Below are positions 52,554 to 61,111 of a stretch of 64,000 nucleotides of DNA, piece by piece. The notes under the pieces were generated by a model. It saw only the letters and a list, made by a program, of their open reading frames with translations, ran no database searches and had not been told where the DNA came from. Source of the DNA: Heyndrickxia coagulans 36D1 (GTDB taxonomy: Bacteria > Bacillota > Bacilli > Bacillales > Bacillaceae_C). Position 1 is the first letter of the stretch, and each line of letters starts with the position of its first letter. Location: contig NC_016023.1 of NCBI RefSeq assembly GCF_000169195.2, forward strand, positions 2,356,001-2,420,000, in the 5' to 3' direction. The position numbers and the translations under genes were made by a program.

Positions 52554-52782
52554 ACCTGAGCTATGACGAAGCAGAGCAAGTATTAAAATTGCCGAACTCC
52601 TATTTTGAACGCGGGTATAAAAAGGATTAGAAGAAGGAGTAGAAAAGGGGAGAAAGGAATTATTACAAACAATTGTGGTTAGGATGCTTAAGAATGGCCT
52701 GGACCCACAATTGATAGTTGAGATGACCGGCCTAAGCCAGACAGAAGTGGAAAAAATAAAACAGCGACTGGAGTATTCATAA
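52550..52782 (+). pseudogene. Free-standing Rpn C-terminal module, copy 3, frameshifted
   Basis: Begins with the same TTGA overlap at 52550 and reads the module for 25 codons ('YDEAEQVLKLPNSYFERGYKK') to a TAG at 52628-52630. A -1 shift at TAT AAA AAG restores the expected KKGLEEG and an open frame to TAA at 52780-52782. That tail is the most diverged ('VRMLKNGLDPQLIVEMTGLSQTEVEKI'). Either a one-base deletion has broken the gene or the A-run supports -1 frameshifting. Sequencing error in the A-run is a third possibility. Confidence 0.7.
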
Positions 52783-52783
52783 G

Positions 52784-53017
52784 ATGGAAGTCAAATTTCC
52801 CGGTGTGGATGGAAAAGAAGTTTTCTTAGACTTGCCGAATTCTTACTTTGACCGCGGGTATAAGAAGGGGAAAGAAGAAGGTGAAGAAAGGTTAAGAAGA
52901 TTTATTGTCAATTTGTTAAAAAATCAAGTGGATGTGAAACTCATTGCCCAAGCATCCGGCTTGAGTGAAGATGAGATCATGAAAATCAAAAGGCAGGTAG
53001 AAGGGCAGGAGCCGTAA
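52784..53017 (+). CDS. Free-standing Rpn C-terminal module, copy 4
   Basis: A 77-aa protein starting at ATG 52784, one base after the stop of copy 3, with GGAG 10 nt upstream. The first 17 residues are new ('MEVKFPGVDGKEVFLD'), then 'LPNSYFDRGYKKGKEEGEE' and a tail almost identical to copy 1 ('FIVNLLKNQVDVKLIAQASG' region). So copy 4 is closer to copy 1 than to copies 2 and 3, which indicates exchange or separate duplication events. Last gene of the array. Confidence 0.72.
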   Translation: MEVKFPGVDGKEVFLDLPNSYFDRGYKKGKEEGEERLRRFIVNLLKNQVDVKLIAQASGLSEDEIMKIKRQVEGQEP

Positions 53018-53044
53018 ATGCTTTTCACCATCACCGAAAAAACA

Positions 53045-53076
53045 GGGAGGGGCTTATACATAAGCCCCTCCCTTTC
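53045..53076 (+). terminator. Terminator after the module array
   Basis: GGGAGGGGCTTA / TAAGCCCCTCCC perfect stem with a TACA loop followed by TTTC. It closes the Rpn transcription unit 27 bp after copy 4. Confidence 0.8.
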
Positions 53077-53257
53077 AGAACTTGTGCCATTTCTCCTCAC
53101 CCCGCTCACTCATACAATGCTTCAACAGAAAAAGGGGAACGATTCTTTTATTGAAAAGATAGAAATAAGGAAAAATTATTGTATAATAGGTCTAAAGACA
53201 TAGGTGGGGCGTATCTGATGTTCATTTTTGACTGGCATCGATAGGAGGGAAGGCAGA

Positions 53258-54556
53258 ATGGGTCTGTATTATAAGTTGAAATCAGATAAACACAGCAGCG
53301 TATTGGAAAATGCAGAAAAAATGGAGGTTTCCATCGATCTCGATCAACCTGGCATTCCGGAACGATTGAAATTGATTCACCTGACAGAAGAAGATTTAAA
53401 AATCATAAAAAGTGCACAACCCCTTGTACAAAAATATATTGACAAAATTGTCAAGGCCTTTTATGATGCGATTTTGCAAGTGCAGGAGCTGAGGGATATC
53501 ATTGAAAAACACAGTACGGTTGAGCGGCTCCAAAAAACGTTAAGGGTCCATCTTATTGAAATGTTTCAAGGCAACATCAACAAAAATTTTGTCGAAAAAC
53601 GCTTGCAGATTGCAAGCACGCATTACCGGATCGGCCTTGAACACGGCTGGTATATCGGTTCTTTCCAAAATATTCAAAATGTCTTGAACGATATCCTTTT
53701 TCAAGAAATCGGCAGGAAAGAAGAAGTCCGGATCATCTCGGCTGCCATCAGCAAAATATTGAGTTTTGAACAACAAATCGTTCTTGAAGCTTACGAAAAT
53801 GAGACGATCAGGAGACTGAATGAGCAGTATCAAAACGGGCAGCACGATTTGAAAGAACAAATGGTACAAATCAGTGAAGGTTTGGTTGCGCTGGCAGAGG
53901 AAATCCAAGCTTCGGTAGAATCTTTAGGTTTCAATCTGCAAAAAACGGATGAAATGGCTATTGAGAGCAGCCGGGAAGCAAGCTATGCCGAGTCATCGGC
54001 AGCAGAGGGGCAAAAAAAGCTGGGCATCCTGATCCGCGATGTCAAAATGATTGCCACCCGTACAAAAGAAATGATGGAAACGATCGAGAATCTGAGCGAC
54101 TCTTCCCGCCAGATTGAAGATGTGGTGCTGTCTGTGAAAGAGATCGCTGACCAGACCAACCTGCTCGCGTTAAACTCAGCCATCGAGGCAGCACGGGCCG
54201 GAGAGTATGGTAGAGGATTTTCGATTGTCTCTCAAGAAATCCGGAAGTTATCAGAGGAGACGAAAAAGCTGGCAGGGCAGATCCAATCGATGTTATCCGC
54301 CTCAGGGCAATACAATTTGGATGTTAAAAATTCTTTAATCCAAGTTGACAGCGCCATTCACTCCGGATTGGGCAGCGCGGAAGAGGCAGGGCAATCGTTC
54401 CAGCAAATTACCGCCACGGTCAAACAAAGCAAACAAACTGCTTTAACCGTCCAAGGCCATATAGCAGAACTCGTCAATACTGTAAAAGAAATTGAAACAG
54501 CCAGCGCCGGGGTCGCGGCCGCGGCTGAAAAACTCCACAATGCAGCGGGAATCTGA
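53258..54556 (+). CDS. hemAT: Heme-based aerotaxis transducer HemAT
   Basis: Globin-coupled methyl-accepting protein, 432 aa, the exact length of B. subtilis HemAT. The globin sensor domain (1-about 180) has proximal His H122 and distal-pocket Y69, L91 and T94, matching Y70, L92, T95 and H123 of the B. subtilis protein with a one-residue offset. The C-terminal signalling hairpin contains '[21 protein letters not shown]'. No transmembrane segment. It binds O2 and signals to CheA. ATG at 53258 follows AGGAGGG. No chemotaxis genes are adjacent. Confidence 0.95.
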   Translation: MGLYYKLKSDKHSSVLENAEKMEVSIDLDQPGIPERLKLIHLTEEDLKIIKSAQPLVQKYIDKIVKAFYDAILQVQELRDIIEKHSTVERLQKTLRVHLIEMFQGNINKNFVEKRLQIASTHYRIGLEHGWYIGSFQNIQNVLNDILFQEIGRKEEVRIISAAISKILSFEQQIVLEAYENETIRRLNEQYQNGQHDLKEQMVQISEGLVALAEEIQASVESLGFNLQKTDEMAIESSREASYAESSAAEGQKKLGILIRDVKMIATRTKEMMETIENLSDSSRQIEDVVLSVKEIADQTNLLALNSAIEAARAGEYGRGFSIVSQEIRKLSEETKKLAGQIQSMLSASGQYNLDVKNSLIQVDSAIHSGLGSAEEAGQSFQQITATVKQSKQTALTVQGHIAELVNTVKEIETASAGVAAAAEKLHNAAGI

Positions 54557-54576
54557 AAAATTCCCGCTTTTTTAAC
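54545..54576 (+). terminator. hemAT terminator
   Basis: GCGGGAAT / ATTCCCGC stem with a loop of about 7 nt and TTTTTT, overlapping the last codons of hemAT. Confidence 0.85.
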
Positions 54577-54594
54577 AGAAACTACCAATAAAAT

Positions 54595-54708
54595 TTATCG
54601 CAAAGCAAGATAGGCAATCAAGTTTAAAACAAATGGGGCCATCATAATGCCCAAGGCGATGGCAACGATTATCATAGGTAAATATTGTTTTTTCATAAAC
54701 CCGTTCAT
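54595..54708 (-). CDS. Small single-pass membrane protein
   Basis: A 37-aa protein. ATG at 54706-54708 follows GGGAGGGGA at 5 nt, a strong site. 'MNGFMKKQYLPMIIVAIALG' begins a basic head and membrane segment that continues to residue 35 ('IMMAPFVLNLIAYLAL'). Convergent with hemAT. No family recognised; the strong ribosome site is the main support. A longer open frame upstream lacks a site. Confidence 0.6.
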   Translation of the reverse strand: MNGFMKKQYLPMIIVAIALGIMMAPFVLNLIAYLALR

Positions 54709-54864
54709 AGATTCCCCTCCCCCACACAAAATGCTCCGGCCATTTAAACCGTTTGCAGCTTTCCCTTTCTTAAAGGTAGCATCCAAAGCCGGCTTATGCA
54801 AGCTTACACCCATGTTTTTTCATTTTTTCGAAACCGCTTTGCCGGATGCAGGGAGCGGGACAAG

Positions 54865-55083
54865 TCAAGGCAAGGAATAGATTTCCGCGTGCGGCGGTTC
54901 CTCAAGTTTGGATTTCTTCAGTTTTCCTTTTTCAACCAATTCCCCGATGACCCTCTCTATTTCACGAGGGTCCGTGTCAAATAGATCGGCAAGCTTGACA
55001 GTAGACAGTGCAGTATATTTCGGTTCTTTTGTGGATGAGATAATCATGTTTTTGATTCGTTCAAACAATTCCGCTTGTTCCAT
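54865..55083 (-). CDS. Small winged-helix-like protein
   Basis: A 72-aa soluble protein starting at ATG 55083 with AGGGGATC upstream. 'STVKLADLFDTDPREIERVIGELVEKGKLKKSKL' in outline: a helix-turn-helix (TVKLADLFDTDPREIERVI) and a basic wing (GKLKKSK), as in small MarR/ArsR-like or RQC-type folds. Divergent from the formate dehydrogenase operon, so a regulator is possible but unproven. Function unknown. Confidence 0.7.
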   Translation of the reverse strand: MEQAELFERIKNMIISSTKEPKYTALSTVKLADLFDTDPREIERVIGELVEKGKLKKSKLEEPPHAEIYSLP

Positions 55084-55212
55084 GGTTTGATCCCCTTTTT
55101 AAAAAAATCTACTTTTATTATACGCAAAATGGTAAAGAAACAATCCCAAATCAGTTATAGAAGAAAGTCAATTGGCAATCCTAATAAAAAAGGCATGATT
55201 GGGGGACCGATG

Positions 55213-58206
55213 ATGGAAGAAGCAACCTTTTCGATTCGAATAAACGGGCAAGAACTGGCGGCGCGTAAAGGGCAAACGATTTTGGAAGTGGCCAACGCCC
55301 ACGATATGTACATCCCCGCGATCTGTTACCATCCGAATCTCGGATCGATTCAAACTTGTGATACCTGTTTTGTGAACGTAAACGGGAATCTGGTGCGGGC
55401 ATGTGCAACCAAGGTAGAGCCGGGAATGGAAGTGGAGTCCGGTTCCAAACCTGTAAAAGATGCCCAATATGAAGCAATGTCACGGATTCTGAAAAACCAC
55501 GAGCTTTATTGCACCGTGTGTGACAACAATAATGGCAATTGTGTTGTCCATAACACGGCCGAGCATCTTGAAATCGAGCATCAAAAATACCAGTTTGAAG
55601 CTAAACCCTACCCGCCGGACCAATCCCATCCTTTTTACCGCTATGAACCGGACCAGTGCATTCTTTGCGGAAGATGTGTTGAGGCCTGCCAGGATTTGCA
55701 AGTCAATGAAACATTGACGATTGACTGGGACCGGGAAGTGCCAAGAGTGATCTGGGACAATGATGTTCCCATCGATGAGTCCTCTTGTGTATCTTGCGGC
55801 CATTGCGTCACGGTCTGCCCGTGCAATGCGCTTATGGAAAAGTCCATGCTCGGGGAAGCAGGGTATTTAACCGGCATTCCGCAAAAAGTGCTGGAGCCGA
55901 TGATCGATCTCACTAAAGAAGTCGAACCGGGATATAAAGAGATTTTTGCAATATCCGAAATGGAAGCGGCAATGCGAAAATCGAGAATCAAAAGAACGAA
56001 AACCGTTTGCACCTATTGCGGTGTCGGCTGCAGTTTTGAAATTTGGACAAAAGGGCGCCACATTTTAAAAGTCGAGCCGCAGGAACATGCGCCAGTAAAC
56101 GGCATCTCGACATGTGTCAAAGGAAAGTTCGGGTGGGACTTCGTCAACAGCGAAGAACGTTTAACAAAGCCGTTGATCCGCAAAGGGGAAGAATTTGTTG
56201 AAGCAAGCTGGGATGAAGCCCTGAATCTGATCGCAAGCAAATTGCAGGAAATAAAAAAACAGCACGGGCCGGACGCGCTTGGCTTTATTGCTTCATCTAA
56301 ATGTTCGAATGAAGAAAACTATCTCTTTCAAAAATTCGCCCGCGCGATCATCGGTACAAATAATCTGGATAATTGCTCGCGTTACTGCCAGTCGCCGGCA
56401 ACGTCAGGGCTTTTGCGGACCGTTGGTATTGGCGGGGACTCCGGCACCATCCGGGATATCCAGCAGGCGGATTTGGTGGTTACGGTGGGGGCGAACCCGG
56501 CCGAATCCCATCCTGTCCTTGCGACACGCATTAAACGGGCGCACAAATTGCATGGACAAAAGCTTATGGTCGTCGATTTAAGGGAAAACGAACTGGCCAG
56601 CCGCGCCAATTTATTTATTCATTCGAAGCCAAGCACAGATTTGATTTGGCTTAACGCCGTGACAAAATACATTCTCGATCAGGGCTGGGAAGACAAAGCA
56701 TTTCTTGAAGCCAGGGTCAAAGGGCTAGACAAGTTCAGAGCTTCACTGGAAAAATACACGCTGGCGTTTGCCGAGGAGAAAACCGGCATTTCGAAAGAGA
56801 ACTTAATCAAAATGGCAACGATGATCCATGAAGCCAAATCCGTATGCATTCTTTGGGCGATGGGCATCACCCAGCACACATGCGGGACGGATGCAAGCAC
56901 GGCCATTTCCAACTTGTTATTGGTTACCGGTAATTACGGCCGCCCTGGGACGGGGGCATATCCGCTCAGAGGGCACAACAATGTGCAAGGCGCCTGTGAT
57001 TTTGGAACGATGCCCGCTTGGTTCCCGGGCTACGAACCAGTAGAAGATAATGAAGTGAGGGAACGGTACGAAAAGGCTTGGGGGGTCAAACTTCCGGAAA
57101 ACCCGGGGCTTGACAATCATCAAATGATCGGCGGGATAAAAAGCGGCAAGCTCCGGGGCCTCTACCTGTTCGGTGAAGAAATGGCGATCGTTGATTCCAA
57201 TATTAATTTTGTGGAAGAACATCTGGAAAAGCTCGACTTTTTTGTTGTACAGGATGTGTTTTTCAGCAAAACGGCCCAATTTGCCGATGTGATCCTGCCG
57301 GCTGCGCCGAGCCTTGAGAAAGAAGGGACGTTTACAAATACGGAACGGCGCATCCAGCGCTTTTACCAGGTATTTGAACCGATGGGTGAATCGAAGCCGG
57401 ATTGGGTCATCTTTCAGGAGCTCGCGAACAAAATGGGAGCCCAGTGGCATTACCAGCACCCCGGCGAAATCATGGCAGAAGCGGCAAGCCTAGCAAAGTA
57501 CTTTGCAGGCATCAGCTACGAGAGACTGGAAGGGTTTAACAGCCAAATATGGCCGGTTAAAAAAGACGGTACGAGCACACCGCTTCTATATCAAGACCGT
57601 TTTGCCTTTCCGGACGGTAAAGCCCGACTGGTACCGGTTGACTGGGAACCGCCTTTTTCAGCCGGGGAGGGATTTGATTACCATCTTAACAACGGCCGCT
57701 TGCTGGAACAGTTCCATGAAGGGAATTTGACGGACCGTTCTCCGGGCATCCATCACAAAGTGCCGGAGCCGTGGCTTGAGATTTCACCGGAGGCAGCAAG
57801 TGAACGGGGGATAAAAGACGGGGCGCTTGTACGGCTGACATCGCCTTACGGAAAGGTGAAAGTACGGGCCGTTGTGACCGGGCGGGTACAAGGAAAAGAA
57901 TTGTACTTAACGATGAACGCCCGGAAAGAGGATGAAATGGTGAACCGGCTGACGAGCAGCTATCATGACAGGGTGACCCATACCCCGAACTATAAAGAAA
58001 TGGGCGTAAAAATGGAGATTTTAGAGGAAAAAGGAAAACCGCCGCTGCCAAAGGTGAACCACCGTTATGGCAATCGGATTCCGCAAATCAGTGTAAGAGT
58101 GGAAGAAAAATGGAAGCGGGATGACTTTATCCCGATCACGGCATTATTTTCACCGGGAGGAAAAGCATATGGCGAAGGTGATCAGGCAAACGGGACGGGC
58201 CGGTAA
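55213..58206 (+). CDS. Formate dehydrogenase alpha subunit, molybdopterin-dependent (YjgC/YrhE-like)
   Basis: A 997-aa multidomain protein. An N-terminal [2Fe-2S] domain has 'CYHPNLGSIQTCDTCFVNV', then a NuoG-type His/Cys cluster ('CDNNNGNCVVHNTAEH'). Two [4Fe-4S] motifs follow ('CILCGRCVEAC', 'CVSCGHCVTVCPC'), then the bis-MGD domain with its own cluster 'CTYCGVGCSFE'. The active-site residue is a Cys in 'ASSKCSNEENYLF'; no in-frame UGA, so no selenocysteine. It likely oxidises formate to CO2. ATG at 55213 follows GGGGGA at 6 nt. The last ~15 residues ('PGGKAYGEGDQANGTG') come from a duplicated ribosome-site segment. Confidence 0.92.
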   Translation: MEEATFSIRINGQELAARKGQTILEVANAHDMYIPAICYHPNLGSIQTCDTCFVNVNGNLVRACATKVEPGMEVESGSKPVKDAQYEAMSRILKNHELYCTVCDNNNGNCVVHNTAEHLEIEHQKYQFEAKPYPPDQSHPFYRYEPDQCILCGRCVEACQDLQVNETLTIDWDREVPRVIWDNDVPIDESSCVSCGHCVTVCPCNALMEKSMLGEAGYLTGIPQKVLEPMIDLTKEVEPGYKEIFAISEMEAAMRKSRIKRTKTVCTYCGVGCSFEIWTKGRHILKVEPQEHAPVNGISTCVKGKFGWDFVNSEERLTKPLIRKGEEFVEASWDEALNLIASKLQEIKKQHGPDALGFIASSKCSNEENYLFQKFARAIIGTNNLDNCSRYCQSPATSGLLRTVGIGGDSGTIRDIQQADLVVTVGANPAESHPVLATRIKRAHKLHGQKLMVVDLRENELASRANLFIHSKPSTDLIWLNAVTKYILDQGWEDKAFLEARVKGLDKFRASLEKYTLAFAEEKTGISKENLIKMATMIHEAKSVCILWAMGITQHTCGTDASTAISNLLLVTGNYGRPGTGAYPLRGHNNVQGACDFGTMPAWFPGYEPVEDNEVRERYEKAWGVKLPENPGLDNHQMIGGIKSGKLRGLYLFGEEMAIVDSNINFVEEHLEKLDFFVVQDVFFSKTAQFADVILPAAPSLEKEGTFTNTERRIQRFYQVFEPMGESKPDWVIFQELANKMGAQWHYQHPGEIMAEAASLAKYFAGISYERLEGFNSQIWPVKKDGTSTPLLYQDRFAFPDGKARLVPVDWEPPFSAGEGFDYHLNNGRLLEQFHEGNLTDRSPGIHHKVPEPWLEISPEAASERGIKDGALVRLTSPYGKVKVRAVVTGRVQGKELYLTMNARKEDEMVNRLTSSYHDRVTHTPNYKEMGVKMEILEEKGKPPLPKVNHRYGNRIPQISVRVEEKWKRDDFIPITALFSPGGKAYGEGDQANGTGR

Positions 58207-58302
58207 TGAGAAAGAAATCCGCGGACGGGAAGGCTCTGTTCCGGCCGTGAAATTAATAAAGCCGGGAGGGAAAGCATATGGCGAAGGCGATCAGGCAAAT
58301 TA
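58154..58302 (+). repeat. Duplicated ribosome-site/start segment, 109-bp spacing
   Basis: A ~36-bp segment with GGGAGG, AAAGCAT, ATGGCGAAGG and GATCAGGCAAA occurs at about 58154-58189 and 58263-58298 with two mismatches. The first copy lies inside the end of the formate dehydrogenase gene and opens a 44-codon frame (58169-58303); the second is the true start of the DUF1641 gene. Confidence 0.8.
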
Positions 58303-58784
58303 AACAAGTGGATCCGGCCCCGGAAGAATGGCAGGCAGCCTCTCTGTCGGCGGTTGTAAAGGCAGCCGCCGAAAACGGGGAATCACTGATTAAACTGTTA
58401 GAGATCATCAAACAGCTGGATGGCATGGGCGTGCTTAATGCGATGGAAGGTTTGCTCCAAAACCGCGTTGACGTTGCCGAAATTGCCTTAGGGCAACTAA
58501 ACCAGCCCACCATGTACCATGTCGTCAAAAACGGGATGAACGTATTTAAATTTTTAGGCGCCATCGATCCGGAACAACTGCAAACGATCTTGTCAGGCAT
58601 CACGAGCGGGTTTGAAAAAGCAGCCCAATCCGGGGGCCAGGAGAGTCTGTGGAAGCTCGGAAAAAGCATGCGCTCCCCGGAAGTGAAGCGGTCGCTTGCC
58701 ATGATGACAAGCATTTTGGCGGGGATGGGGGAAGCCATGGAGCAAAACCATTCGCTTCCTGAAGGAGGAACGGACATTGGCTAA
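58278..58784 (+). CDS. DUF1641 protein, formate dehydrogenase accessory (YjgD/YrhD-like)
   Basis: A 168-aa protein of the DUF1641 family, always found beside the YjgC/YrhE-type formate dehydrogenase in Bacillus. 'LEIIKQLDGMGVLNAMEGLLQ' and 'ALDP/IDPEQLQTILSGITSG'-type segments are helical and hydrophobic, without clear membrane spans. ATG at 58278 has GGGAGGG at 7 nt. It probably acts as an accessory or small subunit; mechanism unknown. Its end overlaps the next gene by 8 bp. Confidence 0.88.
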   Translation: MAKAIRQIKQVDPAPEEWQAASLSAVVKAAAENGESLIKLLEIIKQLDGMGVLNAMEGLLQNRVDVAEIALGQLNQPTMYHVVKNGMNVFKFLGAIDPEQLQTILSGITSGFEKAAQSGGQESLWKLGKSMRSPEVKRSLAMMTSILAGMGEAMEQNHSLPEGGTDIG

Positions 58785-58995
58785 AGGGATGTTGAAAGTA
58801 AGTGATATGGTGAATGAAGAAGATGCCGCCAAAGTCCGCCGCGCCCTGAATGAAGTCTGGGGCGTCCGCGATATTGAAATCAGTTTGGCAAGAAAAGAAG
58901 CGACTTTTACCTATAATGACCAATCGGCATCCTGCCACGATATGATGCAAGCCGTGACGGAGCAGGGTTACCGTGCTGAAATGATGGAACCATAA
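58777..58995 (+). CDS. HMA-like small protein lacking the CxxC metal site
   Basis: A 72-aa protein. TTG at 58777 follows GAAGGAGG at 8 nt. The ferredoxin-like fold of heavy-metal-associated domains is visible: 'LKVSDMVNEEDAAKVRRALNEVWGVRDIEIS' in outline (strand, helix, strand), then 'EATFTYNDQSAS' and 'MMQAVTEQGYRAEM'. The usual GMTCxxC loop is replaced by 'SDMVNEED', so it cannot bind copper that way. It overlaps the DUF1641 gene by 8 bp, and so is probably part of formate dehydrogenase maturation or regulation. Confidence 0.72.
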   Translation: MAKGMLKVSDMVNEEDAAKVRRALNEVWGVRDIEISLARKEATFTYNDQSASCHDMMQAVTEQGYRAEMMEP

Positions 58996-59009
58996 AAGGA
59001 GGAAGGCAC

Positions 59010-59135
59010 TTGAAAGTATGCGAAATCTGCGGTTCCCAAACACCGGAAGAAAACGAAGCGGAATCAAGAAGAGTGCTTTATGTCTGTGAAAACTGCCGGA
59101 CCGACCGGAAATTCGATTTTGAAGAAGAAAATTAA
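59010..59135 (+). CDS. Small zinc-ribbon protein
   Basis: A 41-aa protein. TTG at 59010 follows AAAGGAGG at about 8 nt. Two CxxC knuckles, 'VCEICGS' and 'VCENCRT', are 22 residues apart and form a treble-clef or zinc-ribbon site; the tail is acidic ('FDFEEEN'). It starts 15 bp after the HMA-like gene and ends the formate dehydrogenase cluster. Function unknown. It might deliver metal or bind protein partners; position is the only clue. Confidence 0.72.
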   Translation: MKVCEICGSQTPEENEAESRRVLYVCENCRTDRKFDFEEEN

Positions 59136-59137
59136 GC

Positions 59138-59168
59138 AAATGGCGTTGCGGCACCGCAACGCCATTTA
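59138..59168 (+). terminator. Hairpin after formate dehydrogenase cluster
   Basis: TGGCGTTGCGG / CCGCAACGCCA perfect 11-bp stem with a 2-nt loop, extended by A/T pairs. The T-run is short, so termination strength is uncertain. Confidence 0.65.
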
Positions 59169-59334
59169 TGTGCGCAAATTTTCCGGCAAAAAAAATGGCG
59201 TCTGCGTTTGCCGGCTGCCCATATCCCCGGAAGCATGGGACTTCTTGCCATTGCATATACTAAAACACAAAAATGTTGTAAAATAAAAGACAATAGCAAG
59301 AGAAGCCTTTTATCATTGCCAAGGGGGGAATGTT

Positions 59335-60669
59335 ATGGATCTTCAAGTCGGATTGTGGCAAAAGCAGTCAATGAAACTGGCAATGACCCAGGAATTAAAA
59401 CAAGCAATCGAGGTTCTTCAGTTCTCATCCCAGGAGCTCGCATCTTTTTTGGAAGAAAAAGCTGCGGAAAATCCTCTCATCGAACTGTCCAGCGCCAATA
59501 TTAAACTGGTCGATTCCCGTTTTTCCGGGCTGAGCCGTGTAAAGGGGCAGAAAAAAAGCCAGGACAAAAACTGGATTGAACAAATTCCTGCACAGACGGA
59601 AACACTTCCAGACTTTTTGATCAGCCAATTGGATATGAAAGCGTTATCAAACAAGATTTTGAAAGCGGTCCAACTTTATGCGCGCCATCTGGATGCAAAC
59701 GGCTACCTTGCCATCTCGGTTCAGGAAGCGGCAAAAATGGCTGCCATTTCCGAAGAAGACGCCGAAAAAGCACTTGGCATTCTCCAGTCGCTGGATCCGG
59801 CCGGAATCGGCGCAAGATCGCTTCAGGAATGTCTACTGATCCAGATAAAAAGGGATCCGGATGCGCCCGGGCATGCGGAAGAATTGATCAGCCGCCATTT
59901 TCTCGATTTTGCCGAAAAAAAATGGAGAGGCATTGCGAAAAAACTTGATATATCCCTGCAGGAAATCCAGCGGGTATCTGATTATGTGCAGACGTTAAAC
60001 CCGCGTCCTGGATCCGGTTTTATGGCAGATCGGCCGCAATACATCGTTCCCGATCTTTTGGTCAAAAATCATGCGGGAAAGCTCGAATTGTATCTTGTAG
60101 AAAACCAGGTTCCAAAACTCCGTTTGAATGAAAGTTATGCAAGCATGAACCCGGCCGGAGATGCCGGCGTCACCCGTTATTTAAAAGAAAAAACGCAGGA
60201 ATATTACTGGATCCGAAAAAGCATCGAAAGCCGGAAAAAAACGCTGCTAAAAGTCGGCGCAGCACTGCTTGAAAAACAGCGGGATTTCTTTTTATATGGA
60301 AAAGGGCATTTGAAGCCGCTTACGATGAAAGAAATTTCGGATGACATCGGGATGCACGAGTCGACGGTGAGCCGTGCAGTGAGAGAAAAGTATATGGAAA
60401 CGCCATTCGGGACTTTCCCATTAAAAACATTTTTCACGACCGCCTTGCCGGTTCGTTCTGCCGGCGGGGAAGAAGCAGCATCAAGCGCCGAGGTCAAAAA
60501 TGAAATTTCAGCACTTATAAGCGGGGAAGACAAGCGGAAGCCGCTTTCCGACCAGGCGATTGTGACCGTATTAAATGAAAAAGGGTTTGAAATCTCGCGC
60601 CGGACAGTGGCGAAATACCGCGAACAGCTCGGCATTCCGTCATCTTCCAAAAGAAAAAGGTACGAATAA
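59335..60669 (+). CDS. sigL: RNA polymerase sigma-54 factor
   Basis: Sigma-54 (RpoN/SigL), 444 aa. The N-terminal Gln/Leu-rich activator-interaction region has 'LWQKQSMKLAMTQELKQAI'. A core-binding domain follows, then an HTH ('MKEISDDIGMHESTVSRAVR') and the RpoN box 'ISRRTVAKYREQLG' near the C-terminus. It transcribes -24/-12 promoters with enhancer-binding activators, often for amino-acid and acetoin catabolism in Bacillus. The start follows AAGGGGGGA. It precedes the glycolytic operon, as in B. subtilis where sigL neighbours cggR-gapA. Confidence 0.97.
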   Translation: MDLQVGLWQKQSMKLAMTQELKQAIEVLQFSSQELASFLEEKAAENPLIELSSANIKLVDSRFSGLSRVKGQKKSQDKNWIEQIPAQTETLPDFLISQLDMKALSNKILKAVQLYARHLDANGYLAISVQEAAKMAAISEEDAEKALGILQSLDPAGIGARSLQECLLIQIKRDPDAPGHAEELISRHFLDFAEKKWRGIAKKLDISLQEIQRVSDYVQTLNPRPGSGFMADRPQYIVPDLLVKNHAGKLELYLVENQVPKLRLNESYASMNPAGDAGVTRYLKEKTQEYYWIRKSIESRKKTLLKVGAALLEKQRDFFLYGKGHLKPLTMKEISDDIGMHESTVSRAVREKYMETPFGTFPLKTFFTTALPVRSAGGEEAASSAEVKNEISALISGEDKRKPLSDQAIVTVLNEKGFEISRRTVAKYREQLGIPSSSKRKRYE

Positions 60670-60862
60670 GCCGGGAATATTTTTTCAAAACGGAAGTTTC
60701 GCGTTTCATCCGCCGGCAAAAAAGGACGAATCGGACGGGAACGGGCAAATTTCGCACACACTTTGAAATAAATAAATAACGGATCAGGCATTTGGGTATA
60801 TCGGGTCGGGAGCACAGCCCATGTGCCTGCCACGAATGGCCGGAAAGGGGGAGGATTTTAAA

Positions 60863-61108
60863 ATGGAACTGGTGCTATATACAAGAAAACAATGCCCGCT
60901 TTGTGCGGAAGCAAAAGAACAGCTGCAACTCCTGCAAAAGGAAATCCCGTTCCGGCTGATTGAAAAAGACATCGAAGCGTGCGATGCATGGACGGAAAAA
61001 TACGGCCTTATGATCCCGGTTATCGAGTACAAAGGGGAACTGCTCGGATATGGGCGGATTCACCTTTTTGCCATAAAGGAGCGCTTACATGAAATTCATG
61101 AGCAATAA
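60863..61108 (+). CDS. Glutaredoxin-family protein
   Basis: An 81-aa thioredoxin-fold protein. 'MELVLYTRKQCPLCAEAKEQ' holds the CPLC redox pair (C11, C14), and 'LMIPVIEYKGELLGYG' the cis-Pro and glutathione/thiol groove. ATG at 60863 follows GGGGGAGG at 8 nt. A small glutaredoxin-like gene just ahead of cggR is common in Bacillaceae. Its physiological partner is unknown; Bacillus has bacillithiol rather than glutathione. Confidence 0.88.
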   Translation: MELVLYTRKQCPLCAEAKEQLQLLQKEIPFRLIEKDIEACDAWTEKYGLMIPVIEYKGELLGYGRIHLFAIKERLHEIHEQ

Positions 61109-61111
61109 TAG

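Noticed and set aside
53180-53257. Sigma-D promoter for hemAT
   Set aside because: A TAAA is present but the GCCGATAT-type -10 at the right spacing is poor; left uncalled.
56290-56340. Selenocysteine in formate dehydrogenase
   Set aside because: The reading frame is continuous with Cys at the expected active-site position; no UGA.
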